A DNA stretch of 64,000 nucleotides from positions 620,001 to 684,000 of the forward strand of contig LLEY01000003.1 in NCBI GenBank assembly GCA_001414485.1, read 5' to 3'. Under the pieces are notes generated by a model. It saw only the letters and a list, made by a program, of their open reading frames with translations, was not told the origin of the DNA and ran no database searches. Positions 35,059 to 47,700 of the stretch are shown piece after piece. The position numbers were made by a program, and so were the translations under genes. This stretch comes from Calycina herbarum. Its lineage: Eukaryota; Ascomycota; Leotiomycetes; Helotiales; Pezizellaceae. Position 1 is the first letter of the stretch. Each line of letters begins with the position of its first letter.

Positions 35059-36220
35059 ATGTTTTCAGTAGAAATGTCATTTTACCTTCGTTTTGTAGCT
35101 GTGCAATTGCTTGTTCAAACCGCATTGTCCGCTCTTATTCCATGGGAAGAATGGGATCATCAACTAGTCGCACTTGAAGACTCCTCGATTCTTTTTCATT
35201 ATGCTGGATCCGGACCACCGCTTCTACTCGTCCATGGGTTTCCTGAGCATTCGGTACATTTCAAACTTCTCCCTGGACTGCAGTTTGAAAGGCTAACTTT
35301 CCACTCTACTTAGATAATGTGGGATACAATTGGTCCAATTCTCGCACAAAACTACACAGTCATCGCAGTAGACAATCGTGGATGCGGTGACTCCTCTCTC
35401 GCCGTCTCTGGAAATTACACCGCATCAGCTGCCAGCGAAGATCTCTTCGGCGTTCTCCAATTTCTCAATATCACCCAAGCATATGTAGCAGGACACGACA
35501 AAGGAGTCGGAGTTGTTGCTGCCCTATCAGCAAACCACAGATCACTAATCAAAAGAGTGGCGATGATGGAATATCCCTTGCCCGGTTATGGTCTTTACGA
35601 AGCAGCCGAAACACCATCACATTCTTGGACACTTCGCCAAAACTGGCAATTGGCTTTCTTCAGTCTCCCAGATGTTGCGGAATACTTTATCAGAGGCCAG
35701 GAGAAGAGAATGTTGTCTTGGTACTTTTATCATGCATCGTACACTGGCAATTCTGCGATTTCCGAAGATAGACTTAACAAATACACCACGGCTATCTCAA
35801 AACCGGGTTTCCTCAGGTCTGGGCTGGAATATTTCGCTGCGCAGTATCAAGATGCTGATTTTTTCACCTCGAGATTTGCTTCCAACCCATTGACAATCCC
35901 CCTGCTTGCTATGGGCGGCGAAGCGAGTTTTGGGGATTACGCATTATTGAAGCAAGCATTTTCAAAAGTGGGTTCAAATGTATCGTACGATATTGTTCCT
36001 AAGGCTGGGCACTGGATTTGTAAGTCAAATTATTGAGGGCTTATATTTCGTTCGGAGCTGATTATATGATCTAGCCGACGAAAACCCCGTCTGGGTTGCT
36101 AATCGCCTGGGACAGTTTTTCCAGGAAGATGAGGGTATTCCTTCAATAGATTTGACTTATCTCAAAAATCTCGTAACAATCCCACAACAACTTGCATTGG
36201 GAATGACCTTAGGTGGTTGA
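35059..36220 (+). CDS. secreted alpha/beta hydrolase, epoxide-hydrolase-like
   Basis: Three exons, 35059-35253, 35314-36019 and 36075-36220, give 348 aa. The N-terminus (residues 1 to about 25, hydrophobic SFYLRFVAVQLLVQTALS) is a signal peptide or anchor. LLLVHGFPEHS (HGxP oxyanion motif) lies near residues 55-65, VIAVDNRGCGDS next, the nucleophile elbow AGHDKGVG with Asp127, and the catalytic His298 in PKAGHW. An Asp nucleophile, HGxP and a cap-region Trp/Tyr set fit epoxide hydrolases and haloalkane-dehalogenase relatives; the substrate is unknown. Splicing the first intron restores HGFPEHS-IMWDTIGP, as in relatives. Confidence 0.85.
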
Positions 36221-36655
36221 GATATTTCCAATAGAAGGAGCTACGTCGGTGACACGGATGACTTAGGCGAGAAGATGATTTCACTTCAAGAGTCTATTCT
36301 TATCACCTAACCTTTATAATTTAAGAGGAGCTATGGTTAGAACAAAATATATAAACCCTTCTGACCCGTGGTAGTGATAATAGGCTCTTCACCTTAAATA
36401 TTAGGTGAGATTTAAGGGACAGGCTTTTAGTCGAATTACAAATCAATCCATTCAATAAAATTAGACGAATTGACAAATTAGAATTGATTCATTCCAAGAC
36501 TTCATTCTCCCTTAGGTCATCGAAAATTCCACAGAGAAATCCCTGGTGGCCCCACCACCAACCCACCGGACTTCGGATCGCACTTTTCTCGGAGTCGGAC
36601 CTCACTTCGAAATTTCAATCGTGAAGACATCCAACCGTCGGAATTCAACATCAAA
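36221..36655. other. intergenic / PurU promoter
   Basis: Between tandem plus-strand genes. AT-rich 36290-36480, then a GC-richer 5' leader. No clear TATA box. Confidence 0.35.
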
Positions 36656-37519
36656 ATGGCAAACGGAGAATTCATCTTGACCCTATCGTGTCCCGACCGA
36701 CCGGGCATTGTCCACGCCGTCACCGGTTTCCTCGCAGAACACAACCTCAACATCGTTGACTCACAACAATATGGCGACCCCACATCCAAACGATTCTTCA
36801 TGAGAGTACACTTTCAACAAATCGATGCCTCAACTCCCAAAGCCGCCTCGGACCTGATAAACTCATTTGATTCTATCGCCAAGTCCATGAGCATGGATTT
36901 CGAACTCACCTCCAATTCCCACAAAACCCGAGTCCTCATTATGGTTTCCAAAATTGGCCATTGTCTTAATGATATTCTATTCCGCCAATCCACTTCTCAA
37001 CTTCGAATTGAGATTCCTCTCATAATCTCAAACCATCCGGAATTCCAAGCACTGGCTGATACCTACAAAATACCATTCTTTCATCTCCCGGTCACGGCCG
37101 CGACGAAAGCGGAACAAGAAGCTAGAATCCTCGAATTGGTCAAGGAATATGATATTGAACTTATTGTTCTCGCGAGATATATGCAAGTTCTCTCGCCTAC
37201 GCTATGTACCGCCATGTCCGGAAAGATCATCAATATTCATCATAGCTTTTTACCTTCTTTCAAGGGTGCCAAGCCTTATCACCAAGCATATGATCGTGGG
37301 GTCAAGATTATTGGTGCAACGGCTCATTTTGTGACAAGTGATTTGGATGAGGGTCCAATTATTGAGCAAAATGTTGTGCGTGTCGGTCATCAGTTGAGTC
37401 CCAAAGAGTTGACTATTGAGGGAAGCAATGTTGAAAGCAACGTTCTGGCTACGGCTGTGAAATGGGCTACGGAGAGAAGGGTTCTTTTGAATGGACAAAA
37501 GACGGTTGTCTTCAATTGA
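36656..37519 (+). CDS. purU: formyltetrahydrofolate deformylase (PurU type)
   Basis: Single exon, 287 aa, the full family length. An N-terminal ACT domain (residues 1-85: LTLSCPDRPGIVHAVTGFL...NIVDSQQYGD) is followed by a formyltransferase-fold hydrolase domain (about 90-287). Visible motifs: ILELVKEYDIELIVLARYMQVLSP; NIHHSFLPSFKGAKPYHQAY with the catalytic-loop Asn-His; and HFVTSDLDEGPIIEQ with the catalytic Asp. It hydrolyses 10-formyl-THF to formate and THF, feeding one-carbon balance and purine supply. No targeting peptide is obvious, so it is presumably cytosolic. Intact. Confidence 0.95.
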   Translation: MANGEFILTLSCPDRPGIVHAVTGFLAEHNLNIVDSQQYGDPTSKRFFMRVHFQQIDASTPKAASDLINSFDSIAKSMSMDFELTSNSHKTRVLIMVSKIGHCLNDILFRQSTSQLRIEIPLIISNHPEFQALADTYKIPFFHLPVTAATKAEQEARILELVKEYDIELIVLARYMQVLSPTLCTAMSGKIINIHHSFLPSFKGAKPYHQAYDRGVKIIGATAHFVTSDLDEGPIIEQNVVRVGHQLSPKELTIEGSNVESNVLATAVKWATERRVLLNGQKTVVFN

Positions 37520-37959
37520 GCATTGGTTATGGTGCGGCTTCTGTAAAAATATAACTCGATTTGTCCACCCATTTTCAATTTCATTCCAGGCCAGATCGTG
37601 GAGTTCAAAACAGCTGTTGGACTTTTCCGAGCTTTGTAATTATACAGAGTGCCAAAGTTCCAAATTCTCGCCAACTGAAGGACAGATTTTCCCACACTCG
37701 TGAGTGGCGTCTGGGTAGAGAAGCAGATTGATTTTATATTACCCAATTTAGCCTCCCCACAGCCTGCACTCACCCGCCTGCAATGCAGATCAACGCGTTA
37801 TATAATGAGAGCAAACCCTTCAATCTCGAAAAATAATCACGAGGGAAATCTTTCTAGCTTAAGAATTCATATTTCAAGGCCCAGACGCGTCAAATGGTTC
37901 CTCTCAAAGTTTCTATGTTTCGATGAAAACGTATCACGTGCGTGATATTTCGCTTCACG
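37520..37959. other. intergenic
   Basis: 3' region of the PurU gene and 5' region of the GT25 gene; no supported feature. Confidence 0.35.
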
Positions 37960-39497
37960 ATGCTACATTATGGATGGAACTTTCCTTCTCGAGTCATTTT
38001 CATGGGAACTCTGGTTCTGATAATGTTCCTGTACGCGTTCTTGAGATTCAGCTCATCATGGAAGGAGGTGGATGTCTCCTCCCTAGTCGGGAAAGAACAA
38101 AAGGCTCATCTGACCGAGCCTTCAATCCCCGAAATTCCTGAAATAATGAACTCGACACTTGGAGTGAGCACTTTCTAACCCCCCTTTTATTGAGGCTAAA
38201 AACTGAATTCTCCTAGTTTCAAAAACTCTTCGTCATAAATATGCCTTCTCGGACTGATCGTCGTGATGCGGTTTCACTCGCAGCAGCCGTCAGCGATTTC
38301 CAGATTGACTTCATCGATGGTGTAGGTGGTGACAGTATCCCTGAAAAAGCATTACCGCCTGGTGGAAGTGGGGAAAGTGTTAAACTCGCGAAGGGGATCA
38401 GAGGGAGTTGGCGGAGTCATATGAATGCCCTGCGAGAGTGAGAAGACCAATTTTTATTTACAGAGCAAGAACTGACAAAGTCTACCTTGTAGAGTCGTCA
38501 ACCAGAACCTCAGCACAGCGATGATATTTGAAGACGATGTTGATTGGGATATTCGTATCCGATCACAGCTTCAAACTTTCGCGTTCGCTTCTCGGGTCTT
38601 GACATTGAGAAAACTGGACTTCGCCATATATCACAGTGGGTATTCTCCGAGTTCTTTTTCCCTCTTACAGGTTGTTTCAAGAAAATTGAGACACTGTTTC
38701 CTCCTCAGCCAGCTTTGTTTCCTCCCCACTACCCTGTTACTTCCTCAGACATACTTCTGGAAATGGCAATACTGACTCCGATATCATCCGCAGTAGATGC
38801 GACGAAGAACCCAGAGGATGAGGAGAGTATTTTTGCAGATGTATCTGCTAATAACATCTCCTCATCTCTATATTCTCTCCCGATCTCACAAATAACTTCA
38901 CATCCTCCCTCGAAATACCCATACGGGGATCCAAATTCATGGGATGTTCTCTGGCTAGGACATTGTGGAGCAGGATTTCCTCGACCAGAAAACCCGCTGT
39001 ATGTCGATGAAAAGAACTTACTTCTCACAAACCCAAATGACGAAACCGTTCCAATGCCAAAATATCTCAGAGCCCATCCGTTCGGTCCACTCGATGCACT
39101 TGCATCCTCCTACCCACCACATACTCGTGTCTACCACCGCGCATCAGGAGGAGCATTATGCACCGTTGCATACGCAGTTTCCCAGCGAGGAGCTCGACGA
39201 CTGCTACAGCAATACGGTCTCACTAAATGGAGTCAGATATGGGATGCAGAGTTAGGGGAGTGGTGTGCAGGCCAGGATGAGGATAGTTTGAGTGGAGAGA
39301 GAAGATGTTTTACTTCTCAACCTCCGATATTTTCTCATCACCATCCTGATGGTGGCGAATCAAGCATTGGAGGGCTCGGAGGTGGATATGCAAAGGGAGT
39401 TGAGACGAAGTATTTGAGGCAGAGCGTGAGAATGAATTTGGGAAGTTTAGTGAGAGGGGTGGGGATAGATGAGATGGAAGATCAATGGCCTGATTGA
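37960..39497 (+). CDS. glycosyltransferase family 25 type II membrane protein
   Basis: Exons 37960-38163, 38217-38437, 38493 to about 38595, and about 38709-39497. The first two introns are clear; the third (GTCTTG...CTCAG, 113 nt) is the best in-frame choice but uncertain. The product is about 430 aa. A short cytosolic stretch precedes a membrane anchor (VIFMGTLVLIMFLYAFLRF), then the lumenal GT25 domain: FVINMPSRTDRRDAVSLAAA, KGIRGSWRSHMNALRE and the metal-binding MIFEDDVDWD, then the SWDVLWLGHCG segment. It is a Golgi-type glycosyltransferase of the LPS/collagen-galactosyltransferase superfamily; donor and acceptor are unknown. Confidence 0.85.
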
Positions 39498-39939
39498 TGC
39501 TGGAAGAGACAAAAGGCGGGGAACGTATCTTGGTGGACTAAAAGCGGCAGTATATTGGTGCCTCTCCTATCTTGTTGTTCTAACCCTATAATCGTCGGAT
39601 CCAACCCGTCCACCTACTACCATCCCTCTCTCGGGAGAGTTAGTCTTTTTAATTAGGTCGACTTTTTAATTAGGTCGCCTGAATTAATAAATAATACTCT
39701 TCCGAAATATCAGACCCACTTTAAGGCTATTTACAAGTTATAGAAGTTTAGTAAGAAATAAGATAAATTCTAGCTAATTTCTAAGTATATTTCCTCTACT
39801 AAATAATAAAGGATCTACTAGATCTTCTATATCTTCTTCTGTATTATACTTTATATTCTCTTCAAAGGTTTTATTATATTCTATATCTAGATCTTTTATA
39901 ATAATTAGTCTATTTAAGTTAAAGCCTCTCTCTCTTATT
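39498..39939. repeat. left edge of the RIP island
   Basis: GC content falls after about 39620. A direct repeat CTTTTTAATTAGGTCG occurs twice at 39644 and 39664. From 39720 the sequence is CpA/TpG-depleted and continues, across the solo LTR at 39945, into 40279-40932. It may derive from a transposase gene read on the minus strand, but I could not identify it. Confidence 0.45.
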
Positions 39940-39944
39940 ATTAC

Positions 39945-40273
39945 TGTTACGGACCTGGCCACCGCCGAGCACGTGACTCGCGTACGGCTGCTCGCCGGCG
40001 TCCGTAAAGCCTGCCATTCCTGGCCTGGCCTAGAACCATTCCTACCTAGGCCAGGAACCATTTCTACAAACGGATCGACATTCCTATAACTTATCGATTC
40101 CTTGGCTATCTCTATATTATAGGACCTCTAGAAGTCTCCTCTTTCCTTCTCTTCTCTTCTGTAGCTTTAGATCTTCAATTAAACCACCTCTTACTTCTCT
40201 GATTATCCGCTACACCTGTGCATGCTACAGGTAAGGATAACTACCAGAGGGCTAGCAGATTGGGTTTGTCACA
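39945..40273. mobile_element. solo LTR, little RIP, with ATTAC target duplication
   Basis: 329 bp beginning TGTTACGGAC and ending TTTGTCACA, flanked by perfect 5-bp repeats ATTAC (39940-39944 and 40274-40278). GC-rich and still full of CpA/TpG, in sharp contrast to its flanks, so it inserted after they were mutated or escaped mutation. Confidence 0.85.
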
Positions 40274-40278
40274 ATTAC

Positions 40279-40932
40279 TATCTTTATATCTAAAAGACTT
40301 CTATTCTTCTACTTTAAAAGAGCTCGCTTATTAGTATATTTATTAAGAAGAATATAACGATTCTTCTTAACCTTTTTAAGTATATACTTATATCTATCTC
40401 TCTTATTTATAAAGTCTTAAAGCTAGATTAGTTCTAGGTCTTTCTCTATCTTCTAATTTAGCTTTCTCTCTTTTACTTTAAGTTATAAATAAGCTTTCTT
40501 AACCTTATTCTTAGCTACTTTTATCTAATAGTTATAGGATTTAAGTATAAAGCTCTTCTTTTTTACTAAATAAGCTAGCTTTCTTTTCTAGATTATATTA
40601 ATATCTATAGCTCTAGCTTTCTCTACTCTAAGAGTATAGCGGTTCTAACTAGCCTTTCTCTTTCTTTCTACTTATATTAGTTTAACTTAGTAGTTAATAG
40701 CTTAATATAAAAAGAGTATATTATCGTTATAACTATCGTTAATATATACCGAGTATAAGCTATACTTAGTTCTACTTAAATACCTACTCTTCTTACTAAG
40801 CGAGAAGAGTACGTAGAAGTACTAACTACTTATATATACCGACACTAGCACTTCTTTAAAGTTAGTAGAAATAGTACTCTAAAAATTATTAAAAATCTAT
40901 CTTATTCTCTCTAACTAGACATAGTACTTAGT
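40279..40932. repeat. RIP-degraded transposon fragment, unclassified
   Basis: Nearly devoid of CpA and TpG. It continues the sequence left of the solo LTR and resembles a charged-residue-rich frame on the minus strand. No diagnostic motif. Confidence 0.5.
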
Positions 40933-41387
40933 TATTACGAATTACGTTTTATATAGTAAGTAGTTTAGATAGCGCTCTAATAGAACGAGATATAATATCT
41001 AGGAAATAGAAGGTAATACAGAAGAGAATCTATAATATAAAAGTATTTAGGATTCTAGGATCTTACTATTAGAAACACGTTAGAGATTACGTAATAAGAG
41101 GATTACCTAGGTTAACTAGTAACCTAGGTAATTTAGTTAACTAGGACGACAGGCGATTCTGTCTACCTAGAATAGAACGAAGGTTCTATATAAGACTAGC
41201 ACGTCTACTATTAGATAGAAGCTTCGTATTTAACTTTAGTTATTAATTTTATTATCTTATTTAATATCTTTAATATAAGTAACGAGTTTACTTCTAAGTA
41301 AACAACTCGGCGTATCTATACTTCTTATCTATATACTAACCTTCGAGACTTAGTTATCTTTGTTTAGTTCGTTTAAGTTTCGTTATA
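40933..41387 (+). mobile_element. solo LTR of family S, heavily RIPed, TTAGT target duplication
   Basis: 455 bp beginning TATTACG (ancestral TGTTACG) and ending CGTTATA (ancestral CGTTACA), flanked by TTAGT at 40928-40932 and 41388-41392. It aligns throughout with the solo LTR at 53087-53514, and its end matches (inverted) the first bases of the element at 63962. Confidence 0.8.
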
Positions 41388-41392
41388 TTAGT

Positions 41393-41746
41393 TCTATAAC
41401 CTAGGTTACTTCTCGTTTCGTTCTACTTATTCTATAACTATTATATCTAGCTTATTTATATTAATTAGTCTTTAGAAAGTGTTATAATAGCTTCTTTTCG
41501 TTATAGTATCTATAGAGTTACTTTTACCGTCTATCTACTTAATCTTATTAATCTCTCTTAGCTTATATATCTCTCTTAAGTATATAACGTTAATTATTAA
41601 ACACTTCTCTTTAGTAGTTCCTAATTTAGCTATATACTTATAAATATACTTCGAGTTAGTATATATAATAAGAGGGATTTTAAAGAAAAGAATACTTTCT
41701 AGAGTTAATTTAATAGAAGTAGCGGTGTTAAAGCTAGAGCTTATAG
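41393..41746. repeat. RIP-degraded sequence between LTRs
   Basis: CpA/TpG-depleted sequence of unknown transposon origin, between the TTAGT duplication and the Gypsy LTR. Confidence 0.4.
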
Positions 41747-44700
41747 TATTATTAAGATATAGATTAAGAAATAGATTATTCGTAAATAAGAAAGAAAAAG
41801 AGAAGCTCTTTCTTAGCTATTTATATATCTATAGAAGAATATATCTATAATATTTATAATCTCGCTTAGCGAGCTACTTAGAAGCGAGCTTAAAGACAAG
41901 CTTATTTACTAAATCAAAAACTCTTATATAAGGTCTCTCTTTTCTACTTAATTTCCTCGTCTCTCTTTATCTCTCTCGTAGTCTTTCTAAGCTTATAGTC
42001 GTTCGTTTTTAGTAGGTTTTAACTTACGTAGAAAACGCTTCTTAAACTAACGAATAGAGGCAGTACTATGTATTACGTAAGTTAATAGCTCCTACGAGTC
42101 CGCCTCTGCTCTATAGCCTCTCTATTAAATAAGATATTAGAATCTAGTCTTATTTCTCCTCGAATTTACTATCTTCTCTATAGCCTAGAATACGTGCCTA
42201 CTATCGTCGATTACTACTAGTAGTAGAGGTTGATTCGTCTGTCCTAGTATAGGTGTTCTAGTAGTAAAGCGTAGTAGATTAGTATAGAATACGTTATAGA
42301 TCGATTCTAGTTTATAGAGTAGTTCTAGTTTATACGTATAAGAGTTTATAGCTTAAAGTATATAGAAGAGGCTAATATACTTAGTATTAAACTTAGGAAT
42401 TAGTTTAGCTAACTTAATATTCTAGGTACTAAGTATAACTATATCCTCTACTCTATATACTAGAGCTAGTAATTAGTACGTATTAGCAGCTTTCTCTATC
42501 TTATCTCTTAAGATAAGAAAGTTTATATATAGAAGTGCTAAGACGTCTCTTATCTTCGTAACGAAGGTTATACTAGTAACTACGATTTAAGAATCGGGTA
42601 TAGCTTAAGAAGAGCTAAAGCTTACTCGAGAATAGTAACTATTATTTATAAAGAAGAGTAATATATCTATAGCTAAACTATATACGTTCTTTAAAGCAAA
42701 CTCGGCTAGTAGTAAGAGCTGAACCTAATTCTCTTAAGTATAGTTGATATACTAGTAGAGGTACTTAGAAATAGACTTATTAGCGATTTCAGTTTAGCTA
42801 TCAGTCTTAGAGTAGCAGGTAGTAGAAAGGTTAATTTATATATATAATATATCGTAGACTATTTTCTAGAATACTATAATAAATAGCGAGCCTCTATTAG
42901 AGATAATAGAGTCTAGTAGACTATAGAGCTTCTAGACGTCTTATATAAATAAGCGAGCTAAGTCGATAGTAGTCTACTTTAAATAATATAGAATAATATA
43001 GTAGTTCTTTATAAGTCTATTAGTAACTATTATAATCTAGTTATAACTATCTATTATTATAATCGGTTTTATAAAATTAATAGATAGGTTCTTCTACTAC
43101 TAGATTAGAATAAAGAGTAGCTTTAAAGTACTCTAATACTATAGCTAGGAAAACTTATTTTAAAGATAACTCTTATATACTTTAACGAATTACTTAATAT
43201 TCTTATAAAGTTTAAACTACTAGTAGTCTCTAGATACTAGCTTAAACATCTTATTCTTACTAGAGTAGCTACTCTTAACTAAATCGTAGATTTTCTAAAG
43301 AAGCCAGACTCTAAGCTTAGTATTTAGGATATATAGTCTATCTCGAAAGTAGAGCTTACTCTTAGTAATATAATATTCTAATAAGGCTATTTCCTTTAAG
43401 TAAGACGTATAGTCTGTTCTATTTATCTCTCTAGAAATACGAGTCTAAAATAGGTCTTCTTAATAACCTTTATAAAGAAGTTAAGTAAGTTTAAGATTAT
43501 CCGAATCTAGCTCTTCTAGGTCCTCTTCTATAGGTTTAAGTTCGTTCTAAAGAGGTGTTATACGTATAGCTAGGTCTAAATTATACGGTTTTAGAAGAGA
43601 TTACTACTAGTATAGTACTTAAGAATCGTTAGATAATAAGAGTAGATCCTAGGAAAGTCGTATTCTACTATCTGCTTTTACTATTACTCTTCTAAGTACT
43701 AATTTAATAATAAAGTTAAAATAAGAGAGAAACTCGCTCTAATATACTTAGTAGTAAGTAAGTTACTTTATAGTTATAAAGTACTTTAAATTAGAGTAAT
43801 TAGTAATAACTAAGATTAGATAGACTATCTCTAAGAGTTCTAAGCGCTATGCTTTAAAAGCTCGAATAATAGTAAGTAGCTCTTTATTATAAATTTTATA
43901 GTTATATTCTACTAGGTTAAAGACTCTTAATATAAAGGCGACTAGGTATAATATACTATCGTAGTACTAGAAGAGAATAGTAGCGGATACGTAGTCTAAA
44001 GAGTTATATTCTAAGATAACCTTCTTTATAAGATTAAAATAGCGTAGTATAGATACTAAAGTAAATACTAATTTTAAAGTCTTAAAGACGTTAGTATACT
44101 CTATAGTCTATTCCTAGAGTATATTTAACTTAGACAGACGATTTAGTAGCTTAACTATCTTAGAGAAGTTTCTAATAAAGCGATAGTAAAAGTTTATAAA
44201 GCCTAGGAAAGCTTAGAGGTCTTTAAGATTTAAAGGTATCTTCTACTAGACGATTATAGAGACTTTTTCAGAGTCTATTCTTACTCTATTAGTAGAGATA
44301 ATTATACTAAGGTATTAAATCTCTTAGGTTTTAAATTTATACTTCTTAATATCTAAGTAGAGACTAGCTTTTTAAAGAGTATCGAGGACTTAGTATACGT
44401 ACTAGCGGTAAGAGTATAGGTTATCTAAAAAGATAAGAATATTATTAAAGTATATTATATAAAAAATGTCTAGAAAGAGGTGTAAAACTTTATTAATCCT
44501 AGCTTAGAATATTACAGATATATTAGTTAAGCTAAATAGTATAACTAACGACTTAAAAAGGCTATACTAAGTATTAAATACTATAAGCTATTCGTCTCTC
44601 TCTTATATTCTAATATAGTTAAACGCTATAATAACGTCTAATTTAGTATAGTACTTAGCTATACTTAATCTCTAAAGAGTCTCTTAGATATAAGGAATCG

Positions 44701-47700
44701 AGTATCGATTCTTAATTATAATATTATTAAGCTGTCTATAGTTTATATAAAAGCGTAGGCCTCTTTCTAGCTTCTTTATAAACAGTATAAGTAATACTAC
44801 TAGTAACGTACTAGCTCTTATAAAGCTCTTATTAAGTTACTCTTTTAGGTATTTATATAGAACCTCTAATTCTCTAATAAATATATTATATAGTAGGGTA
44901 TAGAGTGCTCTTATCTCTGGTTTTAACTCGATATAAAGATCGTAGTTCTAGTAAGAGAGTAATTTATCTACTGTTTATAGTTAGAAGAGCGAAAGATGTC
45001 GATAGTACTACTAGAGTAGTAAAGAGGCTAGATTAATAGTCTTTAGATTATTATATTTATTAAGGCTTTTCTAAATATTATTAAGCGAGACTTCTTAAAG
45101 ATATAGCTTAGCTGCCTTCTAGTAGCGTAGAGACTACTAGTATACTATATTAGTCTCTTTAAAATAAAGTTTCTTTTCTATATACTTATTATAACAGTCC
45201 TAGTTATATACGACTAGATTACGTGCCGAGGTTCTACCGAAGTCTCGCTTAGTATATATAAATAGAGACATAGCGTATTAACTCTTCTCTTCTCTCTTTA
45301 GTTTAGTTTTCTTCGAATATAAGTACTATTTTATAAGTATCTCTTTTAGTATATTTATAAAGAGCTATTATACTAAAACTAAACTTATACTCTCGCTTAG
45401 GAAGATATACGAATATTCTAAATAGATAACACTGTTTATAAACGAAAGTATATATATTTACTTTATAGTAAATCCCTTCGTACGTAGTAATAAGTTATAA
45501 CGCTTCTCTCTTAGCTAGCTTAATAAGCTATTAGACGAAGAGCTTTTACCTTTATCCTTACTACCTACTATTAATACTAGCTCTTAAAAGACTAAGACCT
45601 CTTCCCGAGCTATAGTACTACTATCTCTTTCTACTAGTAAGGCTACTACTAGCTCTTCTATAGTAGTAACTAAGTTACCTTCTTCTCTTTCCGTCGATAA
45701 TACTTTATAATAAATTCTTTAGACGATAACTACTCTTATAGATAAGGTCTACTACCTTGAAGTTAATACTAGATCCGGATCTACTTCTTAAGTAGTAGAA
45801 ATACACGTACGCTGTAAATATACTCTTATAAAGCTAAAAGCTGAAAAGGTTACCTAATCCACTTCTGCTACCTAGTCTTTTAAGAAGACTAGTAAAGTAG
45901 AGAATCTATATACGTTTATAATAGAAGACGACTAGATTATATATAATACCTAGGAGACTGAAATTATAGCAAAGCTATATATTAATACTAACTACTTCGA
46001 ATCTAAGAAGGTAAAGATAAACCTAGTATATCGCGCTACTACTAGCTAAGCACGTGATTATATTTATCTAAAATATAAGTTCGATACTAACGACTGATTT
46101 ACTACTTATAATAAGATACTAGCTTATCTCTATAATATTATAGTTAGTTTATACGTTTATAATAAAGCTTATAAGAAGTACTAAGAGCTATAAATAGCTC
46201 GAGAGACGTTCTACGAGTTTCGAGCAAAGTTCTAGAAGCTAGTAGACGAGTCTAAGGCTCTAAAGTAAGATAGAATTAACGACCTTTTTAATAAGTTAAC
46301 TATTAACCTCTGATAAACTCTTATAGTTATTAGACTTTAAGCTAAGAGAGACATAGACCTCTTTTATACTCTTACTAGTAGTGTCGACAACGACCTACGA
46401 GATATTATAGAAGAAAAGACTAGAAAGTATATAAGTAAGTATCTATCTACTATAGCTATAAATACAGCTATAGCTATACGTTCTCTAGAAACTCCTACTT
46501 ACGTAGCTAGTATTTACCTCTCTACTAACACGTGTTACAACTGTAGAGAAGTCGGCTATTATATCAAGTCCTATCTATAGCTAAGAGTCTATAAGAAGGT
46601 AGACTTAAGCGAGCTAGAGAAGGAAGAAGAAGCTAGATCTAAGTTAGGAAACGACTATACCTAAGAGAAGACTCTACCTTAGGTAAATATAGAATTAATC
46701 TCTCTAAGATTAATCTATAGTTATTAGTTAGTAGAAAAGTATTTACTTTACCTAGTATAATAATAATTAATAGATATAGTATATAAACTACTACTCTTAG
46801 TAACCTTAGAGTAAATATATTCTCTTTTATAGACGTCTAATTCAGCTACGACTTAGCGAAGTTCTATAATCTTAAAATAAAAAGACTTTCTATATTTATA
46901 AAGATTCGCGGATATAATAGAGAGATTAGTAGAGAAGCTACTTACTACCTTCTTTCTAATTATATATTAGATAGCTATAAATTCTTTAATATACTCTTTA
47001 TTCTACTAGACCTAGGGTTATACGACGTTATCCTTAGCTAAAAATTCTTTAAACACTTTTATATTAATATTAACGTAACTTATCGAAAGTTACTCTAGCT
47101 AGAGAAACTCAAGCCTTACTTCTCTACTTAGTAGCCTACCTCTCTCTCGCGCGAAGCTATTCGTTCTAAAGACTCTACGCTCTTTTACTAGAATTAGACA
47201 GACGCTTATAACCTTATAATAGAAACAGACGAATTATAGAGACAGAATAGCCGATCTATTCTAGAACTTAGTATAATAGAATATCTAGAATACGTACCTA
47301 CGATCTACGAAAGCAACTACTAGTCTTCTATATAAGTATAATACCGGATTATAAAACGGGAACTTAAGAGATTACCTAAGAAAGTACTTACTCTAGTCTA
47401 TTAATAAAAGCCCTTTCTAAAGTAAGAACTTTCTATAATAATTAATATCTCTACTATATTTATAGTAGGAATATACTACTATTTACTTTAGAAAGATAGT
47501 AAGATGTTTACTACTAGCTTATATAAGATTAACAGTATTATAGCTAGACGAGAAGAGGATTATATAGTAATACTAGAGGTTCTAGAGAAGTACGTAGATT
47601 TTATAGACGTATTCTTAAAAGAAGCTTTAGATACTCTACTATCTTACTAATATTACAACTATAAAATACAGCTAGAAGGAATAGATACTCTTAGATATTC

